This document shows, piece after piece, positions 1 through 8,051 of a stretch of 48,446 nucleotides of DNA. Position 1 is the stretch's first letter; each line of letters begins with the position of its first letter. The notes under the pieces are model-generated. The model saw only the letters and a list, made by a program, of their open reading frames with translations, did no database searches and was not told where the DNA came from. This DNA comes from Pseudomonas psychrophila HA-4 (lineage in GTDB: Bacteria; Pseudomonadota; Gammaproteobacteria; Pseudomonadales; Pseudomonadaceae): NCBI RefSeq assembly GCF_000282975.1, contig NZ_ALJC01000126.1, positions 1 through 48,446 on the forward strand, read 5' to 3'. The position numbers were made by a program, and so were the translations under genes.

Positions 1-27
1 TCAGATGTGTAAAGGATGTACCGGTTT

Positions 28-348
28 CTACAGTGAGGGCGGTTGTTTATCCAGTTTCTTCAAAAACACGGTCATTTCTTTCTCGGCCTGTTTGTCGCCA
101 TGGGCTTGGGCTGCACTGAGCCCCTGCTCCCACGCGGCGCGCGCTGCCGCACGATCTTCGGCCGCCAACCGGGCTTTGCCCAGTAACTTCCAGGCCGCTG
201 AGTACTTGGGGTCAAACTCAACACAACGCTGCAAATGCTCCGCCGCCTTGAGGTTATCCCCAAGGTCGAGATAACCCTTGCCCAAACCAAAGCGCAATAA
301 AGCGTTATCCACACCCTTGGCCAGCATTTTTTCCAGTGACTCCAGCAT
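28..348 (-). CDS. Small tetratricopeptide-repeat (TPR) protein
   Basis: A 106-residue soluble protein made almost entirely of TPR-like helical hairpins. The patterns LLRFGLGKGYLDLGDNLKAA and AWKLLGKARLAAEDRAAARA are two consecutive TPR units with the usual Gly/Ala and aromatic spacing. No signal peptide or membrane segment is visible. TPR proteins scaffold protein-protein contacts, but no partner can be read here. It starts 12 nt after the trkA stop on the same strand, so it is probably the last gene of the def-fmt-rsmB-trkA transcription unit. A perfect DnaA-box sequence (305-313) lies inside it. The specific function is unknown. Confidence 0.8.
   Translation of the reverse strand: MLESLEKMLAKGVDNALLRFGLGKGYLDLGDNLKAAEHLQRCVEFDPKYSAAWKLLGKARLAAEDRAAARAAWEQGLSAAQAHGDKQAEKEMTVFLKKLDKQPPSL
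305..313 (+). other. Perfect DnaA box inside the TPR gene
   Basis: TTATCCACA, identical to the E. coli strong DnaA-box consensus. It lies within the coding sequence and may be coincidental on its own. Three more perfect copies lie at 5083, 5692 and 6420. Confidence 0.4.
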
Positions 349-360
349 TGCCGTCTCCCT

Positions 361-1737
361 TTAGAAAAAACTTAAGCCCACGTGGAACAGCTTCTCCACG
401 TCACGAATATGCTTTTTATCCACCAGGAACAAAATCACGTGGTCGCCGGCATTAATCACTGTGGCGTCGTGGGCAATCAGCACTTCTTCGTCGCGAATAA
501 TCGCGCCAATCGTGGTACCCGGCGGTAGGTGGATTTCACCAATACGGCGGCCAATCACCTTGCTCGACTTCGAATCACCGTGGGCAATCGCCTCGATGGC
601 TTCGGCTGCACCCCGGCGCAGCGAGTGCACGCTGACTATGTCGCCACGGCGCACGTGCGCCAGCAAGGTGCCGATGGTTGCTAGCTGCGGGCTGATGGCG
701 ATGTCGATCTCGCCGCCCTGGATCAAGTCCACATAGGCCGGGTTGTTGATGATAGTCATCACTTTTTTTGCGCCCAGGCGCTTGGCCAGCAACGAGGACA
801 TGATGTTGGCCTCGTCGTCGTTGGTCAGGGCTAAAAACAGGTCGGCGTCGGCGATGTTCTCTTCAAGCATCAGGTCACGGTCTGACGCGCTGCCTTGCAG
901 CACCACGGTGCTGTCGAGCGTGTCGGACAAATAACGGCAACGGGCTGGGTTCATCTCGATGATTTTGACCTGATAACGGCTTTCGATGGCCTCGGCCAAG
1001 CGCTCGCCAATCTGCCCACCACCAGCAATCACAATGCGTTTGTAGCTTTCATCGAGCCGGCGCATTTCGCTCATCACCGCGCGAATGTTGGCTTTGGCAG
1101 CGATGAAAAATACCTCATCGTCGGCTTCAATGACGGTGTCGCCGCGCGGCGTGATCGGTCTATCACGTCGGAAAATCGCCGCCACCCGGGTGTCCACGTT
1201 CGGCATGTGCTCACGCAGTTGGCGCAATTGCTGACCAATCAACGGGCCGCCGTAGTACGCCTTGACCGCCACCAGCTGCGCTTTGCCGTCGGCAAAGTCG
1301 ATCACCTGCAAGGCGCCGGGGTGCTCAACCAGACGCTTGATGTAGTTGGTCACCACTTGCTCAGGGCTGATCAACACATCGACCGGAATCGCATCGTTGT
1401 CGAACAGTTCTTCGCCGCGCGTGAGGTAGGCCGATTCGCGCACCCGGGCGATCTTGGTCGGGGTATGGAACAGCGTGTAGGCCACTTGGCACGCGACCAT
1501 GTTGGTCTCGTCGCTGTTGGTCACTGCCACCAGCATGTCGGCATCGTCGGCACCGGCCTGGCGCAACACGTTGGGCAGCGAAGCGCGGCCTTGCACGGTA
1601 CGAATGTCGAGACGGTCGCCCAAATCACGCAGGCGGTCGCCATCGGTGTCGACCACGGTGATGTCATTGGCCTCGCTGGCCAAATGCTCAGCCAGTGTGC
1701 CGCCGACCTGTCCTGCGCCGAGGATGATGATTTTCAT
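361..1737 (-). CDS. trkA: Trk potassium uptake regulator TrkA
   Basis: A 458-residue peripheral membrane protein that gates the Trk K+ uptake channel (TrkH/TrkG) by binding NAD(H). It has two tandem RCK units, each with a Rossmann nucleotide-binding half and a C-terminal ligand-sensing half. Glycine-rich loops are visible at residues 7-13 (GAGQVGG) and 239-245 (GGGQIGE). The length is full for the family. The gene follows rsmB by 23 nt on the same strand, which is the usual Pseudomonas order def-fmt-rsmB-trkA. The channel partner is not in the window. The ATG start fits the N-terminal strand directly before the first glycine loop. Confidence 0.96.
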   Translation of the reverse strand: MKIIILGAGQVGGTLAEHLASEANDITVVDTDGDRLRDLGDRLDIRTVQGRASLPNVLRQAGADDADMLVAVTNSDETNMVACQVAYTLFHTPTKIARVRESAYLTRGEELFDNDAIPVDVLISPEQVVTNYIKRLVEHPGALQVIDFADGKAQLVAVKAYYGGPLIGQQLRQLREHMPNVDTRVAAIFRRDRPITPRGDTVIEADDEVFFIAAKANIRAVMSEMRRLDESYKRIVIAGGGQIGERLAEAIESRYQVKIIEMNPARCRYLSDTLDSTVVLQGSASDRDLMLEENIADADLFLALTNDDEANIMSSLLAKRLGAKKVMTIINNPAYVDLIQGGEIDIAISPQLATIGTLLAHVRRGDIVSVHSLRRGAAEAIEAIAHGDSKSSKVIGRRIGEIHLPPGTTIGAIIRDEEVLIAHDATVINAGDHVILFLVDKKHIRDVEKLFHVGLSFF

Positions 1738-1760
1738 GCCGTCATTCCCTGTTACAGCCG

Positions 1761-3071
1761 TTAGCCGCGAGCGGCAGCGATTTTGATCAATTTGGCGTAG
1801 TAGAAACCATCATGCCCGCCCTCTTGCGCCAACAGCTGGCGCCCGTGCGGCTGCTTGATACCAAACTGCCCGGCGATATCCAGCTCACGTGCGCCCGGCG
1901 TACGGGCCAAAAAGGCTTCAATCACTTCGGTATTTTCGGTCGGCAACGTCGAGCACGTCGCGTACAGCAAGATGCCGCCAACTTCCAGCGTAGGCCACAT
2001 CGCGTCCAGCAACTCGCCTTGCAAGGTAGCGAGGGCGGCAATGTCGTCTGGCTGACGGGTCAGTTTGATGTCCGGGTGACGACGAATAACGCCCGTTGCC
2101 GAACACGGGGCATCCAGCAAGATGCGCTGGAACGGCTTGCCGTCCCACCAGGTTGCGGTGTCGCGGCCATCGGCGGCAATCAACTCGGCACTCAGGCCCA
2201 GACGCTCAAGGTTCTCGCGCACGCGCACCAAACGTTTGGCTTCCAGATCGACCGCCACCACGCCCGCGAGCTTGGGCTCAACCTCAAGAATGTGACAGGT
2301 CTTGCCGCCGGGTGCGCAGCAGGCGTCGAGTACGCGTTGGCCGGGCGCCAGGTCCAGCAGGTCGGCGGCCAATTGTGCGGCTTCGTCCTGCACGCTGATC
2401 CAACCTTCGGCAAAGCCCGGCAGGTTGCGCACGTCGCACGCGTCGGCCAACACGATGCCGTCTTGGCTGTACACACACGGTTGCGCTTCGATGCCGCTTT
2501 CAACCAGCAACTGCACGTAGGCATCGCGGGTCTTGTGACGGCGATTGACCCGCAGAATCATCGGCGGATGCGCGTTGTTGGCGGCGCAGATGGCTTCCCA
2601 CTGTTCAGGCCAGAACGCTTTTAGCGATTTTTGCAGCCAGCGCGGGTGGGCGGTACGCACCACCGGGTCGTGCTCAAGCTCAGCCAGCAAGGCTTCACTG
2701 TCGCGCTGGGCGTTGCGCAACACGGCGTTGAGCAGGCCTTTGGCCCACGGTTTTTTCAGCTTGTCGGCGCAGCCCACGGTTTCGCCAATCGCGGCATGAG
2801 CCGGAATGCGGGTGTAGAGCAGTTGATACAGCCCCACCAACAGCAGCGCTTCAACGTCTGCATCGGCGGCCTTGAAGGGTTTTTGCAGCAGCTTATTGGC
2901 CAGCGCCGACAAGCGCGGATACCAACGCGCGGTGCCGAACGCCAGGTCCTGAGTTAGGCCACGGTCGCGGGCTTCAACCTTGTCCAGTTGCAGCGGCAAC
3001 GAACTGTTGAGCGATGCCTTGCCGTTGAGGACGGCGGTCAGTGCCTTGGCGGCAGCCAGACGCGGGTTCAT
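1761..3071 (-). CDS. rsmB: 16S rRNA m5C967 methyltransferase RsmB
   Basis: A 436-residue cytosolic enzyme that methylates C967 of 16S rRNA using S-adenosylmethionine (also called sun or fmu). An N-terminal NusB-like RNA-binding domain covers about residues 1-135. The Rossmann methyltransferase domain carries the SAM loop ACCAPGGKT (250-258), motif IV DAPCSATG with Cys323, and motif VI ATCSTLPTEN with the nucleophile Cys373. Both cysteines of the RNA m5C family are present, so the enzyme should be active. Its ATG overlaps the fmt stop by 4 nt (ATGA), which suggests translational coupling. Confidence 0.96.
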   Translation of the reverse strand: MNPRLAAAKALTAVLNGKASLNSSLPLQLDKVEARDRGLTQDLAFGTARWYPRLSALANKLLQKPFKAADADVEALLLVGLYQLLYTRIPAHAAIGETVGCADKLKKPWAKGLLNAVLRNAQRDSEALLAELEHDPVVRTAHPRWLQKSLKAFWPEQWEAICAANNAHPPMILRVNRRHKTRDAYVQLLVESGIEAQPCVYSQDGIVLADACDVRNLPGFAEGWISVQDEAAQLAADLLDLAPGQRVLDACCAPGGKTCHILEVEPKLAGVVAVDLEAKRLVRVRENLERLGLSAELIAADGRDTATWWDGKPFQRILLDAPCSATGVIRRHPDIKLTRQPDDIAALATLQGELLDAMWPTLEVGGILLYATCSTLPTENTEVIEAFLARTPGARELDIAGQFGIKQPHGRQLLAQEGGHDGFYYAKLIKIAAARG

Positions 3072-4018
3072 TGTGCGGCGCCCAGAACGGTGCCAACGGC
3101 GAATTTCTCACGACGGCTGTTGAATAAATCACTGAAGTTCAGCGCTTTGCCGCCTGGCAATTGCAGACGTGTCAGGCACAACGCGCCTTCGCCACAGCCA
3201 ACGATCAGGCCGTCTTTGCTAGCGGCGAGAATCTGCCCCGGCTCGCCTTTGGTGTCTGCCAGGGTAGCGGCCAGTACTTTCAGCGCTTCGCCATTGAGCG
3301 TGCTGTGGCAGATCGGCCACGGGTTGAAGGCCCGAATCAGGCGCTCCAATTCAACCGCCGGGCGGCTCCAGTCGATGCGAGCTTCGTCTTTATTCAGCTT
3401 GTGGGCGTAGGTCGCTAGGCTGTCGTCCTGTACTTCGCCTTGCAACGTGCCAGCGGCCAACCCTTTGATGGCTTCGAGAACGGCAGGCGGCCCCAGCTCG
3501 GCCAGACGGTCGTGCAGGCTGCCACCGGTGTCTTCGGGGGTGATGGGGGTTACGGATTTGAGCAGCATAGGGCCGGTGTCTAGACCCGCCTCCATGCGCA
3601 TCACCGTTACCCCACTCTCGGCATCGCCCGCTTCAACGGCGCGTTGAATCGGCGCCGCCCCGCGCCAACGTGGCAGCAAGGACGCGTGGCTGTTAATACA
3701 GCCCAGACGCGGAATATCCAGCACCACTTGCGGCAGGATCAGGCCGTATGCCACCACCACTAAGAGGTCTGGCTTGAGGGCCGCGAGGTCGGCTTGCGCT
3801 TCTGGTGCGCGCAAGGTGGGCGGTTGCATGACCACGATGTTGTGTTCCAACGCCAACTGCTTGACCGGGCTTGGCATCAGCTTTTGCCCGCGCCCGGCCG
3901 GACGATCCGGTTGGGTGTACACCGCGACAATCTCGTAGGGGCTGTCGAGCAGCGCCTTGAGATGTTCAGCGGCAAATTCGGGGGTGCCAGCAAAGACGAT
4001 GCGCAGTGGCTCAGTCAT
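3068..4018 (-). CDS. fmt: Methionyl-tRNA formyltransferase
   Basis: A 316-residue cytosolic enzyme that formylates initiator Met-tRNA with 10-formyl-tetrahydrofolate. The N-terminal formyltransferase domain has the SLLPRWRGAAP signature and the expected catalytic residues Asn109, His111 and Asp147 (within EAGLDTGPM). A C-terminal OB-like tRNA-binding domain follows after about residue 205. Length is normal. It lies downstream of def on the same strand, separated by 218 bp that contain an inverted REP pair, so def and fmt may be less tightly coupled than usual. It overlaps rsmB by 4 nt. Confidence 0.97.
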   Translation of the reverse strand: MTEPLRIVFAGTPEFAAEHLKALLDSPYEIVAVYTQPDRPAGRGQKLMPSPVKQLALEHNIVVMQPPTLRAPEAQADLAALKPDLLVVVAYGLILPQVVLDIPRLGCINSHASLLPRWRGAAPIQRAVEAGDAESGVTVMRMEAGLDTGPMLLKSVTPITPEDTGGSLHDRLAELGPPAVLEAIKGLAAGTLQGEVQDDSLATYAHKLNKDEARIDWSRPAVELERLIRAFNPWPICHSTLNGEALKVLAATLADTKGEPGQILAASKDGLIVGCGEGALCLTRLQLPGGKALNFSDLFNSRREKFAVGTVLGAAQ

Positions 4019-4070
4019 GGATTACTCACTTGGAATGGGGGAAGGCGCGGGAATAATCCTGCGAGATACC

Positions 4071-4206
4071 TGTCGCCGCTGTCGAGGCACGAAGGCTGCG
4101 TAGCAGTCGCAAAACCCGGCGATACGGTACATCAGGCATATCGGTGGAGCCTGGATTACGGCCGCTTCGCGCCCGATCGCAGCCTTCGTGCCTGGACAGC
4201 GGCTAC
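4071..4206. repeat. Inverted REP pair between def and fmt
   Basis: The left copy (4071-4100, ending in cacgaaggctgcg) and the right copy (4178-4206, beginning cgcagccttcgtg) are imperfect inverted repeats. They belong to the Pseudomonas REP type with a 'gcagccttcg' core. Together they can fold into a long hairpin within the def-fmt intergenic RNA, where such elements often stabilise or attenuate the transcript. Confidence 0.65.
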
Positions 4207-4236
4207 AAGGGCTGCGTCACTATTTGGATGTTGGAA

Positions 4237-4743
4237 TCAAGCGTTCTGGCGGTGCAGTTTTTCCAGCTTCTTCTTGATCCGGTCACGCTTGAGCGTAGAC
4301 AGGTAATCGACGAACAGCTTGCCGTTAAGGTGGTCGCATTCGTGCTGAATGCACACCGCCAGCAGGCCTTCGGCGATCATTTCAAACGGCTTGCCGTCAC
4401 GGTCCAGCGCTTTGATTTTGACCTGTTGCGGGCGATCTACGTTTTCGTAGTAACCCGGCACCGAGAGGCAGCCTTCTTGGTACTGGCCCATCTCATCGGT
4501 CAGGGTTTCGAACTCGGGGTTGATATACACCATCGGCTCGCTGCGGTCTTCGCTCAGGTCCATGACCACGATGCGCTTGTGCACGTTGACCTGGGTTGCG
4601 GCCAGACCAATGCCAGGCGCTTCGTACATGGTTTCAAACATGTCATCGATCAACTGACGGACGCTGTCGTCCACAACCGTCACCGGTTTGGCGATGGTGC
4701 GCAGACGCGAGTCTGGGAATTCGAGGATGTTTAAAATAGCCAT
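4237..4743 (-). CDS. def: Peptide deformylase
   Basis: A 168-residue metalloenzyme that removes the N-formyl group from nascent proteins. All three motifs of the active (type 1) family are present: GIGLAATQ (44-51), EGCLS (90-94, metal ligand Cys92) and HECDH (134-138, ligands His134 and His138, general base Glu135). I start it at the ATG at 4743, giving MAILNILEFP, the standard N-terminus. An in-frame upstream ATG would add 11 unconserved residues. It heads the minus-strand unit that continues into fmt. The plus-strand LysM gene normally found upstream in pseudomonads is absent. Confidence 0.96.
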   Translation of the reverse strand: MAILNILEFPDSRLRTIAKPVTVVDDSVRQLIDDMFETMYEAPGIGLAATQVNVHKRIVVMDLSEDRSEPMVYINPEFETLTDEMGQYQEGCLSVPGYYENVDRPQQVKIKALDRDGKPFEMIAEGLLAVCIQHECDHLNGKLFVDYLSTLKRDRIKKKLEKLHRQNA

Positions 4744-4835
4744 AAGTTTGATAGGGGCACTGTGTGAAAGATTCAAAAACGGTTGTCAGGGGGTCTTGAA
4801 GACTCGGCAACCTGTGCAAAACGTCTCCTTCAGAG

Positions 4836-4853
4836 AGAGCCCGCTCGGGCTCT
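4836..4853. terminator. GC-rich hairpin, possible terminator
   Basis: Stem AGAGCCC / GGGCTCT, 7 bp, loop GCTC. There is no strong T-run on either side (only GGCGTTT on the plus side), so it is a weak terminator candidate. It may be left over from the gene that used to lie here. Confidence 0.35.
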
Positions 4854-5082
4854 GGCGTTTCACGCGAGCGCACATATTAAAGGGATTCAACACCGGATGA
4901 AACGACTAGCTGCCCAGCTGCATGCCGTGGGCGCCAGCCGTGTCGTGTCGCAGCTTGAAACCAATGTGTGCGGCCTGTGTTGCGCCTTCAACTAAGGTTG
5001 GGTTTCGAGGCGTTATTTCAAGGACTAGCCGGGCGTTCAACCCAGCTTTTTCCATCGTTTGCTGAACAACTTGTTAACAGAC

Positions 5083-5091
5083 TTATCCACA
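5083..5091 (+). promoter_or_regulatory. Perfect DnaA box upstream of dprA
   Basis: TTATCCACA, 47 bp before the dprA start codon, in non-coding DNA. Of the four perfect boxes in this window it is the only one outside a coding sequence. Its position would allow DnaA to affect dprA transcription. Confidence 0.5.
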
Positions 5092-5137
5092 GGTTGTTGT
5101 TTGCGTAACGCTGCTGAAACAGATCAAGGATGATCCC

Positions 5138-6235
5138 ATGTCGATGTCTGATATTTCCCCGGCAGAGCTGGAAGCCCGTTTGCGTTTGCACCGCTTGCCC
5201 GAGGTCGGCACACAGCGCTATCACGGCCTGTTCCGAGCCTTTGGCTCAGCCAGTTCGGCGCTCAGCGCACCCGCCAGTGCCTGGCGGGCGTTGGGGTTGC
5301 CTGCGGTGAGCAGTGAGGCGCGCCGCAGCCCCGAAATTCGTGACGGCGCCAGCGCTGCAATGCGCTGGCTTGAGGGCTGCAAGCACCATGTGGTGTTGCA
5401 TGATCAGCCCGATTACCCGGCGTTGCTGGGCGAAATCAAAGACCCGCCGCCCTTACTGTTCGTGGCTGGCGACCCTTCTATTCTGGAAAAGCCACAACTG
5501 GCGATGGTTGGAAGCCGCCGGGCCTCAAGACCGGGGCTCGACACCGCGGCGGCCTTTTCACGCTGTCTGGCAGGTGCAGGTTTTGTGATTACCAGCGGTC
5601 TGGCGCTGGGCATTGATGGGGCCGCGCATCAGGCCGCTCTGGACATTGGCGGGCAGACAATTGGTGTACTGGGCACGGGGTTGGAAAAACTTTATCCACA
5701 GCGCCATCGTGTGCTGGCCGACGCCATGATCGAGAGTGGTAGTGCCGTGGTTTCGGAGTTCCCGTTGGATGCCGGGCCGCTGCCGGCAAACTTCCCACGG
5801 CGAAACAGAATCATCAGCGGTTTATCGTTGGGCGTGCTGGTGGTAGAGGCCAGCGTGGCCAGCGGTTCGCTGATCACGGCCCGTTTGGCGGCCGAACAAG
5901 GCCGCGAGGTGTATGCGTTGCCGGGTTCTATCCACCACCCCGGTGCGAGGGGCTGTCATCAACTGATACGCGATGGCGCCACCTTGGTTGAAACCGTCGA
6001 ACACATCCTCGAAGGCTTGCGCGGCTGGCGTTCGATGCCGTTGTCCACCCCTGAACTGTTTACTCACAGCTGTCATTCATTAGTGCAATTGTTGCTAGCA
6101 GCGCCCCACACCAGTGAGGCGCTGGTGTGCGCCAGCGGCTGGGACTTGCCCCGGCTGTTGGCTGCGCTGACCGAACTGGAGCTCGACGGGCACGTCGTGC
6201 TAGAGGCCGGGCGTTGGTTTGCTCGCGCCAGCTAA
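5138..6235 (+). CDS. dprA: DNA processing protein DprA
   Basis: A 365-residue cytosolic protein that binds single-stranded DNA and loads RecA onto it during natural transformation and recombination. The extended Rossmann fold of the DprA/Smf family is clear: VGSRRASRPG near residue 125, then ITSGLALGIDGAAHQAALD. A C-terminal winged-helix (DML1-like) domain covers about residues 300-365. A Shine-Dalgarno AAGGA lies 7 nt before the ATG. It is followed by tsaC in the same direction with a 35-bp gap. DnaA boxes lie just upstream and inside it (5692-5700). The family is retained even in strains not known to be transformable. Confidence 0.95.
   Translation: MSMSDISPAELEARLRLHRLPEVGTQRYHGLFRAFGSASSALSAPASAWRALGLPAVSSEARRSPEIRDGASAAMRWLEGCKHHVVLHDQPDYPALLGEIKDPPPLLFVAGDPSILEKPQLAMVGSRRASRPGLDTAAAFSRCLAGAGFVITSGLALGIDGAAHQAALDIGGQTIGVLGTGLEKLYPQRHRVLADAMIESGSAVVSEFPLDAGPLPANFPRRNRIISGLSLGVLVVEASVASGSLITARLAAEQGREVYALPGSIHHPGARGCHQLIRDGATLVETVEHILEGLRGWRSMPLSTPELFTHSCHSLVQLLLAAPHTSEALVCASGWDLPRLLAALTELELDGHVVLEAGRWFARAS
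5692..5700 (+). other. Perfect DnaA box inside dprA
   Basis: TTATCCACA spanning the codons for Leu-Tyr-Pro-Gln. Third member of the DnaA-box cluster. Confidence 0.4.
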
Positions 6236-6270
6236 GTACACTGCGCCCAGTACCTATTTGGAGACATTCA

Positions 6271-6828
6271 ATGCTCAGCACCTGGCGCGTCCAACAAGCA
6301 GCAAGAGCCATTCGCGCAGGCGCGGTAATCGCCTATCCCACCGAAGCTGTCTGGGGTTTGGGTTGCGACCCGTGGGATGAAGAAGCGGTGGAGCGCTTGT
6401 TGGCGATCAAGTCTCGCCCTGTGGATAAAGGCCTGATTCTGGTGGCCGATAACATTCACCAATTCGACTTTCTGTTCGAAGACTTCCCGCACGTGTGGCT
6501 CGACCGCATGGCCAGTACTTGGCCGGGGCCAAACACGTGGCTGGTGCCGCATCAGGGCTTATTGCCGGAGTGGATCACCGGCCAGCATGAAACCGTTGCA
6601 TTGCGGGTGAGCGATCATCCGCAAGTGCGTGAGTTGTGCTCGTTGGTGGGGCCAATTGTCTCGACGTCAGCCAACCCTGCGGGTTTGCCGGCAGCGCGGA
6701 CGCGACTGAAAGTTGAACAGTACTTTCGAGGGCAGGTTGATTACGTGTTGGGTGGCAATTTAGGCGGGCGTAAAAACCCGAGTCTGATCCGTGATCTGGC
6801 GACCGGCAGGATTGTGCGTCCTTCCTGA
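6271..6828 (+). CDS. tsaC: Threonylcarbamoyl-AMP synthase TsaC
   Basis: A 185-residue enzyme of the Sua5/YciO/YrdC fold that makes threonylcarbamoyl-adenylate from Thr, bicarbonate and ATP, the first step of t6A37 modification of ANN-decoding tRNAs. Family motifs are PTEAVWGLGCDP, KSRPVDKGLILVA and STSANPAGLPA. The start is set at the ATG at 6271, preceded by TTTGGAGA. An upstream in-frame start would overlap dprA and add unconserved sequence. Length matches the short TsaC type rather than long Sua5. Co-directional with dprA, as in other pseudomonads. Confidence 0.95.
   Translation: MLSTWRVQQAARAIRAGAVIAYPTEAVWGLGCDPWDEEAVERLLAIKSRPVDKGLILVADNIHQFDFLFEDFPHVWLDRMASTWPGPNTWLVPHQGLLPEWITGQHETVALRVSDHPQVRELCSLVGPIVSTSANPAGLPAARTRLKVEQYFRGQVDYVLGGNLGGRKNPSLIRDLATGRIVRPS
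6420..6428 (-). other. Perfect DnaA box inside tsaC
   Basis: TGTGGATAA on the plus strand, i.e. TTATCCACA on the minus strand, encoding Val-Asp-Lys. Fourth box of the cluster and the only one in this orientation. Confidence 0.4.
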
Positions 6829-6838
6829 ACATCAAAAC

Positions 6839-6907
6839 CCTGTAGCCGCCGCCGCTGAAAGCGAAGGTCTTTCGGGCCTTATCGCTGCCTTCGGCAGCAG
6901 CTACAGG
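6839..6907. repeat. REP-like inverted repeat between convergent tsaC and qor
   Basis: CCTGTAGC at the left end and GCTACAGG at the right end bracket an imperfect inverted repeat containing gctgccttcggcagc. It sits between two converging genes, a typical REP location, and could serve as a bidirectional transcription stop. Confidence 0.6.
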
Positions 6908-6914
6908 TTTTGTA

Positions 6915-7892
6915 TTACGGCAACAAAATCGTCGAGCCGGTCGTACGGCGGGCTGACAATTCGATGTGCGCCTTGGCGGTATCTTTCAGTGCAAAGCGCT
7001 GGCTGATCTCAACCTTGATCTTGTCGCTGCGGATCATCTCGAACAGCTCGTCGGCCATTTTTTGCAGGTTCTCGGCGTTGTTGGCGTAGCTCGCCAGCGT
7101 TGGCCGGGTCACGTACAGCGAGCCCTTCTGCGACAAAATCCCCAGGTTTACCCCGGTCACTGCTCCCGACGCATTACCAAAACTGACCATCAGCCCGCGT
7201 GGCGCCAAACTGTCCAGCGACGTGAGCCAGGTGTCTTTGCCGACGCCGTCATACACCACCGGGACCTTCTTGCCGTCGGTCAACTCCAGCACCCGCTGGG
7301 CCACGTCTTCATGGCTATAGTCGATGGTTTCCCAAGCGCCCAGTGCCTTGGCATGCGCGGCTTTCTCTGCCGAACTGACCGTACCGATCAACTTTACGCC
7401 CAGCGCCTTGGCCCATTGGCAGGCAATCGAGCCAACGCCACCGGCTGCTGCGTGAAACAGTACGGTTTCGCCGCCTTTTAACTCGTACGTCTGACGCAGC
7501 AAGTACTGCACGGTCAGGCCCTTGAGCATCACAGCGGCCGCTTGTTCAAACGAAATATCGTCGGGCAGCTTCACCACGTTCGCGGCTGGCAATACGTGCA
7601 ATTCGCTGTTTGCCCCCAGAGGTCCAGTGCCGTAGGCCACGCGGTCGCCGACTTTAACGGTGTGCACCTCACTGCCGACGGCATCGACAAAGCCCGCGCC
7701 TTCGTTGCCCAGGCCAGACGGCAACTCAGGCAACGGGTACAGGCCACTGCGGTAGTAGGTATCGATGAAGTTCAGGCCAATGGCCTGGTTGCGTACCCGC
7801 ACTTGCTGCGGGCCCGGCTCGGCGGGTTGGTAGTCGACATACTCAAGCACTTCTGGGTCGCCGTGGGCCCGAAACTGGATACGCTTAGCCAT
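6915..7892 (-). CDS. qor: NADPH:quinone oxidoreductase (zeta-crystallin type)
   Basis: A 325-residue member of the zinc-independent medium-chain dehydrogenase/reductase family, reducing quinones with NADPH in the cytosol. A GroES-like N-terminal domain (about 1-125) precedes a Rossmann domain with the nucleotide loop AAAGGVGSIACQ. The Cys/His zinc ligands of alcohol dehydrogenases are missing, as expected for Qor. I start at the ATG at 7892 (MAKRIQFRAHG), because 13 residues from an upstream start are not family-like. It is divergent from hemF, a conserved arrangement in pseudomonads. Confidence 0.92.
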   Translation of the reverse strand: MAKRIQFRAHGDPEVLEYVDYQPAEPGPQQVRVRNQAIGLNFIDTYYRSGLYPLPELPSGLGNEGAGFVDAVGSEVHTVKVGDRVAYGTGPLGANSELHVLPAANVVKLPDDISFEQAAAVMLKGLTVQYLLRQTYELKGGETVLFHAAAGGVGSIACQWAKALGVKLIGTVSSAEKAAHAKALGAWETIDYSHEDVAQRVLELTDGKKVPVVYDGVGKDTWLTSLDSLAPRGLMVSFGNASGAVTGVNLGILSQKGSLYVTRPTLASYANNAENLQKMADELFEMIRSDKIKVEISQRFALKDTAKAHIELSARRTTGSTILLP

Positions 7893-8051
7893 CTGCACTG
7901 TCCTCGCTGAATTGACGAAGGCCCTATCCAACGCTTTACCGTGATCTTCGTCAACTGTGGCGAGGCCGAGTGCGGTGTTATGCTAGCCGCCCTTTGCCGC
8001 CGGCCCGCTCAGACGGAGTGCCGCGTAGCGTTGACCTAAAAAGGTGATGTC

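Larger units (their letters stand above)
4744..5137. other. Intergenic region def-dprA lacking the usual LysM gene
   Basis: About 394 bp between divergent def and dprA. It must hold both promoters. A small GC hairpin lies at 4836-4853 (AGAGCCC, loop GCTC, GGGCTCT), and a perfect DnaA box at 5083-5091. I find no LysM coding remnant in either strand. Only short open frames with no recognisable similarity occur, such as a 32-codon frame beginning MKRLAAQLHA near 4897. Confidence 0.6.

Noticed and set aside
895..1764. Long open frame antisense to trkA (289 codons)
   Set aside because: It is a shadow of the GC-rich codon bias of trkA, with His/Ala/Gly-rich composition and no ribosome-binding site. 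The same applies to long antisense frames over rsmB, hemF (7983-8939), betT (13377-14174), the RND genes and prlC (29868-30950).
4897..4995. Short open frame MKRLAAQLHAV... upstream of dprA
   Set aside because: Only 32 codons, no similarity I recognise and a poor ribosome-binding site. It could not be supported as a gene or as a LysM remnant.
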